Shown piece after piece: positions 7,819 through 19,896 of a DNA stretch of 64,000 nt. Both the position numbers and the translations under genes were made by a program. Below the pieces are notes generated by a model, which worked only from the letters and a program-made list of their open reading frames with translations, searched no databases and was not told the origin of the DNA. Each line of letters starts with the position of its first letter. Position 1 is the first letter of the stretch. Origin of the DNA: QHVT01 sp036389275 (GTDB lineage Bacteria; Acidobacteriota; Thermoanaerobaculia; Gp7-AA8); contig DASVQE010000107.1 in NCBI GenBank assembly GCA_036389275.1, positions 62,001-126,000 on the forward strand, in the 5' to 3' direction.

Positions 7819-9984
7819 CAGCGGCAGCTCGAGGTAGCTGCCGGGAAGCCACTCGATGTGCAGCGGCTCACCCGCATCGGCGATCGTCTCGGCACTCACG
7901 TCTTTGCCGCTGCCGTAGTTGATCTGCCGCCCTGTTTCTTTGATGACGCTGATCACCGCCACGATGCGGCTGCCGGGTTGGAGCTGCTGGCTCATGAGGC
8001 GCGCGCTCTGGAAGTCGAGCCGCTCGCGCCTGCCGGGCGTCAGCAGGCGGCGCTCGCCGCGATGCGCGGCGTAGCTGGCGCGCGACCAGTACGGCGCGAG
8101 CAGGTGGTACTCGCCGGCCGCCGTCTGCTCGTAGAGCGCGATGTTGAGGTCGAAGTCCTTCTTGTTCGTGATGAACTCGAGGTGGCCGGAGAAGAGCCCG
8201 CTCACTTCCGCGGGCGCGGAGAACGGGTCGCTGACGAACTGCAGCCCGTTCGCCAGATCGATGGCCTTGTCGACGACACCTCCGCCGGGCACGGTGCGGT
8301 CGATATCGGAGCGGTCGGCGAGATTCACGGTCAGGCTGCCGCGCAGCGGCAGCTTCATCGTGCGGCCGGCCATCGCCGCGAGCGACGGCGCGTGCTTCCA
8401 GCGGTTCGCGCCGACGACGAAGTAATTGACTTTATCGGCGAGCAACGCCGGCTTCGCTCCCTTGCGGAAGACGTAGTCGAACCACTGGTAACGCAGCTCG
8501 TCCATGTCGAGATGCGCGGCCGGCTCGAGCTCGTAGCCATCCAGCGTCGTCATCGTCTTCCTGCCGAGGAGATTGATCGTTCCGCTGTGGCCGCGCACGT
8601 GGTCGTACGGACCGATGACGAGGTAATGCTCGGCATTGGGGCGGTACTTGTAGTGCTCGCGGAAGTAATGGACCGCTGCTCCCGGCCCGCCGGAGTAATA
8701 GCCGGCGGTGGTGAGCACGGGAATGGCGATGCGCGCGAAGTCTCCCCGGTACGGGATCATCGCCTGCCAATAGGCGTCGTAGGCCGGATGGGCGATCCAC
8801 GTGCGGAACACCGGATTCGGAGTGCCGTCGATCTTTTCGAGATCGGCGTACGCGCGGCCGCTCGCGTACCAGTCGTGGTCGAGGCGCTGCCAGCGCGCGC
8901 TGTCGTTGTACGTGGCGTTGTCGAGGGTGTTGTTGTTCGTCGTGTAGAACGGAAACGGGTAGACGAAGTTCCAGAAGATGTTGCCTTCCATCGGCACGTC
9001 GAGCCCGGGTGCGACCGGCGCGCCGGTCATGATGGCCTTGAGCGCCTTCGGCATCCGCTTGGCCGCGCCCCAGGCCGTCGCGCCTTCGTAGCTGCCGCCG
9101 TACATCCCCACCCGTCCGTCGCTCCACGGACGCGCGGCGATCCAGTCGATGAGCGCGGCGGCGTCTTCGCTGTCGCGCTCGTACGGCACTGCCGTGCCGG
9201 GACTGCATCGTTTGCCGCGCACGGTGCCGACCACGCCAGCGTATCCGCGAGAGGCCATGCGCTTTGCTTCGTTGTAGTTGTCTTCCGGAGACGCGTAGAT
9301 GGTGAAGTTGAGCAGCGCGGGAAGCCGGCCCTTTACGCGCGGGCGGACGATGTCGGCGCAAACGACCGCGCCGCCGCGCAGCTTGACCGCCGTTTCGCGC
9401 TCGACGACGTAGCGCCGCCGGTCGTCCTCGTCGGCGAGCTCGCCCATGAGCGGAGTGAAGCTTCCGTACGCCTGCATGGCCAGGTACTTCTTCGCGAGCT
9501 CGATCGCGTCCGGGAGCGAGAGCGAGGACGTCGAGTCGTGGCGCGACAGCGTGGCGTGGAAATCGTTCGTGAGATAGATCGGCGACGTGCCGAAGGTCCA
9601 GAGCACGCGGTACGCCTCGTCGCTCGTGAGGCTGCGCATCCGCTCGCGGAACGCCTCGCGGAATGCGTCGCCGAACGATTTCCCGCCGCGTGCTTCCATG
9701 CGTTTAGCGTTCGCGTAGATCTCCCAGCGGACGTTCGCCAGCGACGGCGGCATCGCCCGCAGCGATGCCAGCGCTTCTTCGTAGCGCCCGGCCACGAGTT
9801 GCAGCCGGAAGAGCGTGTCGGGATCGGAGCTCGACGCCGCGCCGAGGATCCGCTCCGCGAACGACGGCATCGCCGCGGCGAGCGCGGCGTCGTCCGCGCG
9901 CGACGGCTGCGGCAGCTCGATCTGCTGCGCCGCGCCGGCGAACGCGAAGAGGAGACACGCCACCCGGAGCGATGTTCTGATCAT
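7813..9984 (-). CDS. Secreted CocE/NonD-family (X-Pro dipeptidyl-peptidase-like) hydrolase
   Basis: The 723-residue protein has an N-terminal signal peptide (MIRTSLRVACLLFAFAGAAQ). About 200 helical residues follow, then an alpha/beta-hydrolase domain with YGGSYEG (nucleophile Ser298) and GPYDHVRGHSG (probable catalytic His). The C-terminal jelly-roll typical of CocE/NonD proteins includes HLEFITNKKDFDLN. Relatives cleave acyl or peptide bonds such as X-Pro or cocaine-like esters; substrate unknown. The ATG overlaps the stop of the radical-SAM gene by one base (TGATG), so it is the second gene of that unit. Confidence 0.88.
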   Translation of the reverse strand: MIRTSLRVACLLFAFAGAAQQIELPQPSRADDAALAAAMPSFAERILGAASSSDPDTLFRLQLVAGRYEEALASLRAMPPSLANVRWEIYANAKRMEARGGKSFGDAFREAFRERMRSLTSDEAYRVLWTFGTSPIYLTNDFHATLSRHDSTSSLSLPDAIELAKKYLAMQAYGSFTPLMGELADEDDRRRYVVERETAVKLRGGAVVCADIVRPRVKGRLPALLNFTIYASPEDNYNEAKRMASRGYAGVVGTVRGKRCSPGTAVPYERDSEDAAALIDWIAARPWSDGRVGMYGGSYEGATAWGAAKRMPKALKAIMTGAPVAPGLDVPMEGNIFWNFVYPFPFYTTNNNTLDNATYNDSARWQRLDHDWYASGRAYADLEKIDGTPNPVFRTWIAHPAYDAYWQAMIPYRGDFARIAIPVLTTAGYYSGGPGAAVHYFREHYKYRPNAEHYLVIGPYDHVRGHSGTINLLGRKTMTTLDGYELEPAAHLDMDELRYQWFDYVFRKGAKPALLADKVNYFVVGANRWKHAPSLAAMAGRTMKLPLRGSLTVNLADRSDIDRTVPGGGVVDKAIDLANGLQFVSDPFSAPAEVSGLFSGHLEFITNKKDFDLNIALYEQTAAGEYHLLAPYWSRASYAAHRGERRLLTPGRRERLDFQSARLMSQQLQPGSRIVAVISVIKETGRQINYGSGKDVSAETIADAGEPLHIEWLPGSYLELPLR

Positions 9985-11735
9985 CAAGAATTGACGCTCG
10001 CCGCCCGCGGCATGCGTTGTTCCAGCGCCACGTACTTTTCGGCCTCGCGCGTGTGGAACAGCTCCAGCGTCTCGACGTCGTCGTCGTGCACCGGCGTCAG
10101 CGCGACGTCCATGTACTCGTAGCGCTTCGGATCGCGCCGCACGCGCAGGTAGATGAGGCGCAGCTTCGAGTAGGTCACGAACCAGCGGCCGAGCTTCGCG
10201 ATCGATTCGAAAACGTACTTTGGATAGAAGCGCCAGCGCTGCTCGATCGGCAGCCCGGCGCGGCGGTCGCGGCGGAATTTGTAGCGGAAGAGGCCCGCCT
10301 CCAGCGGATGCACGCCCTCGATGTGAATCGAGCCGCCGAACCACGTCATCAGCAGGATTGCGTTCGTGGCGCGGCCGCGCTTGGCAACGATCCGCCGCAG
10401 CACCGCCTCCACGTGCTCCTTCGTGTAGTACGTGTCCCAGGCCATCCGGTACGCCGCTTCCCATTCCGCTTTCGACATCTTCGGATGCGCGGTGCAGACG
10501 TGATTGAGGTCGTACTTGTTGAGATCGGGATCGACGGCCACGCCGTTCTTCACGAGCGTCTGGTGATCCTCCGAGCCGGGCAGCGGCGTGAGGAAGAAAA
10601 ACTCCAGCACGTCGACCGGCAGCTCGCGCTTGATGATCTCGATGTCGCGGCGGATCGACTCCGGTGTGTCGTTCGGAAAGCCGAGGATGTAGCCGGCGTA
10701 CGTGAGGATGCGCGCCTCTTTCCAGGCCAGCAGCATCCGGCGGTACTCGGTGATCTTGTTCTGCCGCTTCTTCGCGCCGACCAGGCTGTCGGGATTGATG
10801 TTCTCGAGGCCGATGAAGACGCGGCGGACGCCGGCGCGGCGGCATTTCTCGATGAAGTTCGGGATCTTGTGGCAGAGCGTGTCCACCTGGATGATGAAGT
10901 GGATTTTGATCCCTTCGTTCTCGCGCAGCTCGATGAGGCGGTCGAGGATCGCTTCCCAATCGGAGTTGCGCGCGAAGTTGTCGTCGGTGACGAAGAAGCT
11001 GTTCAGCCCTTGCGCGACGTTCTCGCGCACGATCTGCTCGATGTCGTCGGGCGAGCGGCGGCGCGACTTGCGGCCCTGCACGTTGATGATCGTGCAGAAC
11101 GAACATTGGAACGGGCAGCCGCGGCCGGCGTCGAAGCTGGTGACGTTGCCGGCCGTGCGCCAGGCGCGCAGCGCGGTGATGATCGGAATGGGCGTGCCTT
11201 CCATACCCGGCAGATCGGCCATGTAGTTGTACGCCGGCTTGAGCGCGCCGGCGTAGGCGTCGCGCAAGATCTCGTCGAGGCGGCCTTCCGCTTCGCCGGC
11301 GAAGATGGTCACGCCCATCTCGCGCGCGCGCTGCAGGTCGGGATCGTTGCCGCCGAGCATGCTGATGACGCCGGAGACGTGAAAGCCGCCGATGGCCACG
11401 GCGATGCCGCGCTCGCGCAGCGGCCGGGCCAGGTCGAGCGCACGAGGAAACTGATTCGACTGCACGCCGACCAGCATGACCATGCCGGCGCCCGCCTTCT
11501 CGATCAACTTCGCCAGCCGCTCCGGACGGACGCGCGTGTTGGTCTCGTCGTACGGATGGATCTCGAGCTCGACGTCGTCGCCGAGGACGCGGCGCGCCGC
11601 GCAGTCGCGCGCCAGGCCGTACAGCGCGGCCAGCGAATTCGACGGGATCGCCGAGCGGAACCACTGGATGACGTAGCCGTCGTCGTCGTAGTGCGACGGC
11701 TTCACCAGCAGCAGGCGGAAGCGTGAAGAGGCCAT
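9984..11735 (-). CDS. B12-binding-domain radical SAM protein
   Basis: The 583-residue protein has an N-terminal cobalamin-binding-like Rossmann domain (about 1-150, with LVGVQSNQFPRA and AIGGFHVSG). The radical-SAM cluster motif GRGCPFQCSFC follows, with Cys207, Cys211 and Cys214 binding the 4Fe-4S cluster. Further family signs are FFVTDDNFARN and FIGLENINPD. Such enzymes carry out methylations or rearrangements on unactivated carbon; no specific subfamily is clear. It is the first gene of a unit with the CocE-like hydrolase, an unusual pairing. TAGAAT at 11748-11753 on the minus strand overlaps the pgm stop codon and may be its -10 box. Confidence 0.88.
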   Translation of the reverse strand: MASSRFRLLLVKPSHYDDDGYVIQWFRSAIPSNSLAALYGLARDCAARRVLGDDVELEIHPYDETNTRVRPERLAKLIEKAGAGMVMLVGVQSNQFPRALDLARPLRERGIAVAIGGFHVSGVISMLGGNDPDLQRAREMGVTIFAGEAEGRLDEILRDAYAGALKPAYNYMADLPGMEGTPIPIITALRAWRTAGNVTSFDAGRGCPFQCSFCTIINVQGRKSRRRSPDDIEQIVRENVAQGLNSFFVTDDNFARNSDWEAILDRLIELRENEGIKIHFIIQVDTLCHKIPNFIEKCRRAGVRRVFIGLENINPDSLVGAKKRQNKITEYRRMLLAWKEARILTYAGYILGFPNDTPESIRRDIEIIKRELPVDVLEFFFLTPLPGSEDHQTLVKNGVAVDPDLNKYDLNHVCTAHPKMSKAEWEAAYRMAWDTYYTKEHVEAVLRRIVAKRGRATNAILLMTWFGGSIHIEGVHPLEAGLFRYKFRRDRRAGLPIEQRWRFYPKYVFESIAKLGRWFVTYSKLRLIYLRVRRDPKRYEYMDVALTPVHDDDVETLELFHTREAEKYVALEQRMPRAASVNS

Positions 11736-11750
11736 GGGATGCGCGCGATT

Positions 11751-13373
<1,623 letters not shown>

Positions 13374-13383
13374 CGGACTGCGG

Positions 13384-13389
13384 AGCATA
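13384..13389 (-). promoter_or_regulatory. Predicted -10 box for pgm
   Basis: TATGCT on the minus strand lies 10 nt before the ATG at 13373 and overlaps the alternative ATG at 13388. The intergenic space upstream is only about 75 nt and also holds the terminator hairpin of the preceding gene. Confidence 0.4.
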
Positions 13390-13423
13390 GCCGCAGTTGC
13401 GAGGCGCGTGCGCTGCCGGAGGC

Positions 13424-13447
13424 GCCGGCCTCCCGAAGGAGGCCGGC
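13424..13447 (-). terminator. Hairpin downstream of the FG-GAP protein gene
   Basis: A perfect 10-bp stem (13424-13433 with 13438-13447) closes a 4-nt loop between the end of the FG-GAP gene and the pgm promoter. There is no T-tract on the minus strand, so it may be a weak or Rho-assisted terminator. Confidence 0.6.
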
Positions 13448-13461
13448 TTGGAGGATGCGCG

Positions 13462-15207
13462 TCAGCGCGGGACGGTGACGTTCACAGTGCCGCGCGACGC
13501 GTTGCCGGAGCGGTCGCGGCACTCGACGGTGATGGTGTAGACGCGGTCGCCGAGGATGGCGGAGCGCTCGGCGCGCAACGTCAGCGTGAGCGGGCCGGTC
13601 ACGCTCCAGTCGCTGCTCGTGTTGCCGTCGCCCTTGCCGTTCGCCGGCTGGTTGCTGGAGACGGAGACGATGCGCGAGACCGGCGCCGCGTCGGTCGCGT
13701 CGGTCGCGGTCACGCCGATGGTGACCGTCACGAATTTTCCGTTCGGCGGCCAGAGCACGTTCTGCGACGCGGTGACCGAGGCGATGGCCGGCGCGGTCGT
13801 GTCGCGCACGGTGACGTTGAAGCTGGCGGTGGCGACATTCGCCGCCGCATCGCGCGCGGTGCACGTCACGCTGGTGGTGCCGATCGCGAAACGCGATCCG
13901 GACGCGGGTGCGCATTGCACCGCCACCGCGCCATCGCGATCGTCGACAGCGGTCGCGCTCCAGGTGATGTCCGCGCCCGCGGCCGACGTGGCCTCGGCGG
14001 TGATGCCGGCGGGCACGGTGATCACCGGCTTGACCGTATCGGGACTGCTGCTGCGGATGAGGATCACCCGATCCGTAGCGAAGACGAGATCCGGACGGCC
14101 GTCGTTGTCGACGTCACCTGCGGTCAGCGACTGCACGAAGGCATCGGGACGAAAGTCGGCGGCGGCGAGCTCCGGCGTCGCGATCGGCTGCGCGCCGGCG
14201 GTGCCCATGATGGTGACGTTGTTGTTGAGCGTCTGCACCACCGCGACATCGGGCCGGCCGTCGAGATCGAAGTCGCCGACGATCGGCGAGCGCGAGCCCG
14301 GCGGCGTCGGGAAACGGGCCGTGACGCGGAACTGCGGACCCTGAAACCGCACCAGTCCCGCGCCGTCGTAGCTCGTCATCAGTAGATCGAGTTTGCCGTC
14401 GTTGTTGTGGTCGCCGGCGGCGATGTCGAACGCGGGCACGCCCGGCAAGTCCTGCACGACGAAGCCGGCCGGCAGGTTGAGCCAGAGCCGTGCGGCGACG
14501 TCGTTGTACGGCGCGGTCGAGGCGAAGAGATCGGTGCGGCCGTCAGCGTTCACGTCGCGCGCGTAGACGAAGACGATGCCGCGCTGCGCCGGACCGAACG
14601 CATCGGGCGAGCCCTGGAACGGAAGCGGGAACGCCTGCGAGGTGGTGAAGCCGCTCGCGGCGTACGACACGAAGAGCGTCTGCGGCGCGTTCGCGCCGTG
14701 GTTCGCCGTGACGGCATCGGGCAGACCGTCGCCGTCGACGTCGGCCATGTCGAATCCATACGCGGCATCGCTCTCCGGCATCACGAACGACTCAATCTGA
14801 TAGCCGCCGGCGCTCTGATCCCAGAGGATCGTCTGCAGCACGCCCGGCTGGCCGTCGGCGCGCAGATAGAGCGCGATGTCGAGATCGCCGTCGCGGTCGA
14901 GATCGGCGATGCGCGGCTGCGCGTACGAGAAATCGCCGGCCGGCGCTGCCGGCAGTTCGACGGCGTGATCGAGCGTCGCCGCGCCGTTGCGGGCGATCTC
15001 GTAGATCCGCAGCGACGCGCTCGACGCCGGTGCCGCGGGTGAGACGACCACGAGCTCGTTGCGGCCGTCGCCGTCGACGTCGCCGACCGCCGCCTGCACC
15101 AGCGTGCCGGGGTCGGAGACAGGCAACAGGGTGGTGGTGTACTGCGTCGCGGCTACGGCCGGCAACGCGCAGAGGAAAACCAGGAGCGGGACGAACGGAG
15201 TCCGCAT
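13462..15207 (-). CDS. Secreted FG-GAP/VCBS-repeat protein with C-terminal HYR-like domains
   Basis: The 581-residue protein has a signal peptide (MRTPFVPLLVFLCALPAVAA). A series of calcium-binding-like repeats follows, with motifs such as GDVDGDGRNE, ADLDRDGDLD, ADVDGDGLPD, RDVNADGRTD, GDHNNDGKLD, GDFDLDGRPD and GDVDNDGRPD, which form a beta-propeller in integrin-like proteins. From about residue 390, two Ig-like HYR segments appear (PVITVPAGITAEATSA; VTCTARDAAANVATASF). It is probably surface or secreted, in adhesion or binding. No enzymatic motif and no sorting signal is seen at the C-terminus, which ends in NVTVPR. Confidence 0.88.
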   Translation of the reverse strand: MRTPFVPLLVFLCALPAVAATQYTTTLLPVSDPGTLVQAAVGDVDGDGRNELVVVSPAAPASSASLRIYEIARNGAATLDHAVELPAAPAGDFSYAQPRIADLDRDGDLDIALYLRADGQPGVLQTILWDQSAGGYQIESFVMPESDAAYGFDMADVDGDGLPDAVTANHGANAPQTLFVSYAASGFTTSQAFPLPFQGSPDAFGPAQRGIVFVYARDVNADGRTDLFASTAPYNDVAARLWLNLPAGFVVQDLPGVPAFDIAAGDHNNDGKLDLLMTSYDGAGLVRFQGPQFRVTARFPTPPGSRSPIVGDFDLDGRPDVAVVQTLNNNVTIMGTAGAQPIATPELAAADFRPDAFVQSLTAGDVDNDGRPDLVFATDRVILIRSSSPDTVKPVITVPAGITAEATSAAGADITWSATAVDDRDGAVAVQCAPASGSRFAIGTTSVTCTARDAAANVATASFNVTVRDTTAPAIASVTASQNVLWPPNGKFVTVTIGVTATDATDAAPVSRIVSVSSNQPANGKGDGNTSSDWSVTGPLTLTLRAERSAILGDRVYTITVECRDRSGNASRGTVNVTVPR

Positions 15208-15329
15208 GCACTACCTCTCTCTTTTTGCTTCTTGCGATCTCTCTCGAAGATGGCTGCCGCGCAGGATAGCGGCGAAGCGCCGATCAACCAAACACGGCGC
15301 AGCTCGCTGCCGCTTCGAACGTCACGAAC

Positions 15330-15335
15330 TATAAT
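15330..15335 (+). promoter_or_regulatory. -10 box and possible autoregulatory site of boxR
   Basis: TATAAT lies 13 nt before the boxR ATG. The 9-mer TATAATTCC starting here (15330-15338) recurs as the right part of the palindrome before boxC, so the regulator may bind both sites. Divergent from it, at 15207, starts the FG-GAP gene; the 141-nt space between them holds no ORF. Confidence 0.55.
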
Positions 15336-15348
15336 TCCCGCCGCGATC

Positions 15349-16245
15349 ATGGCCACCGCTCCGAGACAGAACGGCCCGTCCGACGCCGCGTTCCTGCGCG
15401 CGTTCGGCGAGCGCATTCGCGGTGAGCGGGCCCGGCGCGGGATGAGCCGGAAGCTGCTCGCCGATCACGCCGGCATCTCCGAGCGCTACCTGACGCAGCT
15501 CGAGTCCGGCCGCGGGAACGTTTCCGTGTTGCTCATGCGGCACATCGCCGGCGCCCTCGGCGTGCCGCTGGCGCGGCTGGTCGAGGATGCGCCCGCCTCA
15601 CCCGAGCTGATCCTGCTGCGGCAGTTTCTGGCGCGACTCACGCCGGAGCAGTTGAACGACGCCTACGCGGCGCTGACGGCGCGCTTCGCCGACGACGCCA
15701 AGGCTTCGCGCGCGAGCCGCATCGCCCTGGTCGGACTGCGCGGCGCCGGCAAGACCACCATCGGCGCGGCGATCGCGAAAGCGCGCAAAACGCGCTTCTA
15801 CGAGCTCGATCGGGAGATCGAGCGGGTCTCCGGCACGGCCCTGCCGTCGATCATCGAGCTGTACGGCCAGGCCGCGTATCGCCGCTACGAGCTGCAGGCG
15901 CTGCAGGAACTGCTCGCGCAGCATCCGCGATTCGTCGTGGCCACCGGCGGCAGCATCGTCGCCGAGACGGCGACGTACGAACTGCTGCTGCGCAACTGCT
16001 TCACGGTCTGGGTGCGCACCAAGCCGGAGGAGCACATGCGGCGCGTGCTCGCCCAGGGCGACCTCCGTCCGGTGTCTCAGGCAGGCGCCGGCTCGGAGCG
16101 GGCCATGGACGATCTGCGGCGGATTCTCGCCGAGCGGAGCGAGCTCTACGGGCGCGCCGATCTCGTCCTCGACACCAGCGGCAGGAACGTGGAAAAGTCG
16201 GTGCGGGAGTTGCTCAAGCAGCTTCCGCGAGAACAGGAATTATAA
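15349..16245 (+). CDS. boxR: BoxR/BzdR-type regulator: HTH domain fused to shikimate-kinase-like domain
   Basis: The 298-residue protein has an N-terminal XRE-type helix-turn-helix (about 15-75; SRKLLADHAGISERYLTQLE). A linker leads to a shikimate kinase I-like domain from about 122, with Walker A GLRGAGKTT (129-137) and VVATGGSIV. This architecture defines the benzoyl-CoA-responsive repressors BzdR and BoxR, in which the kinase-like domain is the effector sensor. Placement directly before boxC and boxB supports that role. The stop codon lies inside a 14-bp palindrome that also contains a TATAAT, a likely operator. By family, it should repress box genes until benzoyl-CoA binds. Confidence 0.9.
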   Translation: MATAPRQNGPSDAAFLRAFGERIRGERARRGMSRKLLADHAGISERYLTQLESGRGNVSVLLMRHIAGALGVPLARLVEDAPASPELILLRQFLARLTPEQLNDAYAALTARFADDAKASRASRIALVGLRGAGKTTIGAAIAKARKTRFYELDREIERVSGTALPSIIELYGQAAYRRYELQALQELLAQHPRFVVATGGSIVAETATYELLLRNCFTVWVRTKPEEHMRRVLAQGDLRPVSQAGAGSERAMDDLRRILAERSELYGRADLVLDTSGRNVEKSVRELLKQLPREQEL

Positions 16246-16249
16246 TTCC
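16236..16249. promoter_or_regulatory. 14-bp palindromic putative BoxR operator over the boxC -10 box
   Basis: GGAATTATAATTCC is a perfect palindrome that overlaps the boxR stop codon (16243-16245). Its centre contains TATAAT (16241-16246), 24 nt before the boxC ATG. The half TATAATTCC is also present before boxR. A repressor bound here would cover the -10 element. Confidence 0.6.
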
Positions 16250-16270
16250 GGATCTTGTTTTGGAGCGTGC

Positions 16271-17890
<1,620 letters not shown>

Positions 17891-17893
17891 AAA

Positions 17894-19318
17894 ATGGCCA
17901 CGATTAATTACGACGATAAAATCCCCAATAATGTCGATCTTTCGACCAACAAGACGCTCCAGCGCGCGCTCGAGCATTGGCAGCCGCGCTTTCTCGACTG
18001 GTGGAAGGAGCTCGGTCCCGCGGTCTTTCAAAGCAACGACGTCTACCTCCGCACCGCCACCTCGGTGGACAAGGAAGGTTGGGCGACGTTCGGGATGGTG
18101 AAGATGCCGGAGTATCGCTGGGGCATCTTCCTGGCCGATGCGAAGCCCGACCGCACCATCGGCTTCGGCGACAACATCGGCCAGCCGGCGTGGCAGGTCG
18201 TCCCCGGCGAGCATCGCTCGACGCTGCGCCGTCTCATCGTCACGCAGGGTGACACCGAGCCCGCCTCCGTCGAGCAGCAGCGCGCCCTCGGCAACACCGC
18301 GCCGTCGCTCTACGACCTGCGCAACCTCTTCCAGGTCAACGTCGAAGAAGGCCGCCACCTCTGGGCCATGGTCTACCTGCTGCACGCGTACTTCGGCCGC
18401 GACGGCCGCGAGGAAGCGGAAGGACTGCTCGAGCGCCATTCCGGCGACGCCGACAAGCCGCGCATCCTCACCACCTTCAACGAGCCGATCAACGACTGGC
18501 TCTCGTTCTACATGTTCGCCTACTTCACCGACCGCGACGGCAAGTTCCAACTGAAGGCGCTGGCCGAGAGCGGCTTCGATCCGCTGGCGCGCACCTGCCA
18601 GTTCATGCTCACCGAGGAAGCGCATCACATGTTCGTCGGCGACACCGGCATCGGACGCGTGGTGAAGCGCACGGTCGAGGTGATGAACCAGATCCGCAGC
18701 GAAGATCCGGCGAAAGTGCGCGCGGCCGGCGCGATCGACCTGCCGACCATCCAGCGCTACATGAACTTCTGGTTCAGCTCCGCGCTCGACCTGTTCGGCT
18801 CGGAGATCTCGTCGAACGCGGCCAGCTACTTTGCGAACGGACTGAAGGGACGCCCCGACGAGTCGCTGTACGAGGACCATCGCGCCGACGGCGACTACTC
18901 GGTGGATGTGCCGGACGGCGACGGCGGCGTGAAGATCGAGACGGTGTCGATGCGCAACGCCATGAACGAGGTCATGCGCGCGGCGTACATCCGCGACTGC
19001 GAGAACGGCGTGAAGCGGTGGAACAAGATCATCGAGAAAGGCGGCGTGAGCTTCGAGCTGCGGCTGCCGAGCGCGCGCTTCCGCCGCACCGTCGGCAACT
19101 GGGCGAACGTGCCGACCGATCCGGCCGGCAATCCGATCTCGCAGGAAGCGTTCGCGGCCGGGATGAGCTCGTGGATTCCGTCGGCGGACGACCGCGCCTT
19201 CGTCGCCTCGGTGATGAAGCCGGTGTACGAGCCGGGGAAAGTGGCGAGCTGGATCGCGCCGCCGGAGCGCGGGATCAACAACCAGCCGGTCGACTACGAG
19301 TACGTGCGGGTGGCGTAG
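17894..19318 (+). CDS. boxB: Benzoyl-CoA 2,3-epoxidase, oxygenase component BoxB
   Basis: This 474-residue class I diiron oxygenase subunit epoxidises benzoyl-CoA using electrons from the reductase BoxA. Diiron ligand motifs are visible as EEGRH (Glu151/152, His155) and LTEEAHHMF (Glu241/242, His244/245). The 3-nt gap after boxC indicates a shared transcript and coupled translation. BoxA is not nearby, so the reductase must be encoded elsewhere. A strong terminator follows within 12 nt, so the visible operon ends here. Confidence 0.95.
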   Translation: MATINYDDKIPNNVDLSTNKTLQRALEHWQPRFLDWWKELGPAVFQSNDVYLRTATSVDKEGWATFGMVKMPEYRWGIFLADAKPDRTIGFGDNIGQPAWQVVPGEHRSTLRRLIVTQGDTEPASVEQQRALGNTAPSLYDLRNLFQVNVEEGRHLWAMVYLLHAYFGRDGREEAEGLLERHSGDADKPRILTTFNEPINDWLSFYMFAYFTDRDGKFQLKALAESGFDPLARTCQFMLTEEAHHMFVGDTGIGRVVKRTVEVMNQIRSEDPAKVRAAGAIDLPTIQRYMNFWFSSALDLFGSEISSNAASYFANGLKGRPDESLYEDHRADGDYSVDVPDGDGGVKIETVSMRNAMNEVMRAAYIRDCENGVKRWNKIIEKGGVSFELRLPSARFRRTVGNWANVPTDPAGNPISQEAFAAGMSSWIPSADDRAFVASVMKPVYEPGKVASWIAPPERGINNQPVDYEYVRVA

Positions 19319-19328
19319 AAACAAAAGT

Positions 19329-19360
19329 GGCCCCGGGATCTCTTGCTCCCGGGGCCTTTC
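19329..19360 (+). terminator. Rho-independent terminator of the box operon
   Basis: A perfect 10-bp GC stem (19329-19338 with 19347-19356) with an 8-nt loop is followed by TTTCTC. It begins 11 nt after the boxB stop codon. Confidence 0.88.
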
Positions 19361-19369
19361 TCAGCGCGG

Positions 19370-19775
19370 TGACAGCAACACGAGTGCATTCGCGCCAATG
19401 TTCGCCTCGATGGCCGATCGCGCCACCGCGACTGCCGGGCTCCGCACGTTGACAACCGCGATCGAGCGTTCGTGCAGAATCCGTTCGTCCCGACGGCCCA
19501 TCGCGCCGCCGCAACTGACCGGGTTCCGCACGTTGACAGCCGCGATGAAGCGCCGCGCAGAATCCGTTTCGTCCCGACGGCCTATCGCGCCGCCGTGATC
19601 CCCGGTCTCGCCGCGTTGACATCCGCGATAGAGCGTTCGCGCCGGAACCGGTTGCCTCGATGACCCATCGCGTCCTTCGTGGCCGCCTCAACCCGTTGAA
19701 CATCTGCGATGGAGCGTTCGGGCTGAGGCGAGCTTCAACGTAGGTCCGCATTCGCGCGGGCGCAACGTTTTTCAC
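19370..19775. repeat. Degenerate tandem repeat, five units of about 80-84 bp
   Basis: Units begin with TGACA or TGAAC at 19370, 19450, 19534, 19617 and 19697, giving periods of 80, 84, 83 and 80. Units 2 and 3 are most alike, sharing CGCGATNGAGCG, CAGAATCCG, TCGTCCCGACGGCC and ATCGCGCCGCC. The last unit decays after about 19740. Small ORFs in it are out of phase with each other and look spurious. The 19776-19896 stretch between the array and the ligase gene contains nothing I recognise. Possible roles: binding-site array, structured RNA, or inert repeat. Confidence 0.82.
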
Positions 19776-19896
19776 TGTTACATTTGCAGGCGATTTCCAC
19801 ACCTTTCCACAACGCGCCTGCACACCGAACTAGGCAACACGAGCGGAACGCTCATGGCCGCAGTGACATCGCCGCGGCCGAGGCTGTCGAAAGGTT

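Noticed and set aside
7813..11664. A 1283-codon frame joining the CocE-like gene with sequence overlapping the radical SAM gene
   Set aside because: Only the part after the ATG at 9984 has a signal peptide and hydrolase motifs. The upstream part is a shadow of the radical SAM gene in another frame.
15349..16245. Shikimate kinase of aromatic amino-acid synthesis
   Set aside because: The kinase-like domain is fused to a helix-turn-helix and sits before boxC and boxB, which identifies a BoxR/BzdR regulator.
19450..19540. Sigma-70 promoters starting at each TTGACA in the tandem repeat
   Set aside because: No -10 hexamer occurs at 16-18 nt from these words; the nearest candidate (CAGAAT) is about 20 nt away and is not kept in all units.
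19398..19823. Small ORFs on both strands in the tandem repeat
   Set aside because: They differ in frame from unit to unit, lack ribosome sites and only reflect the repeat.
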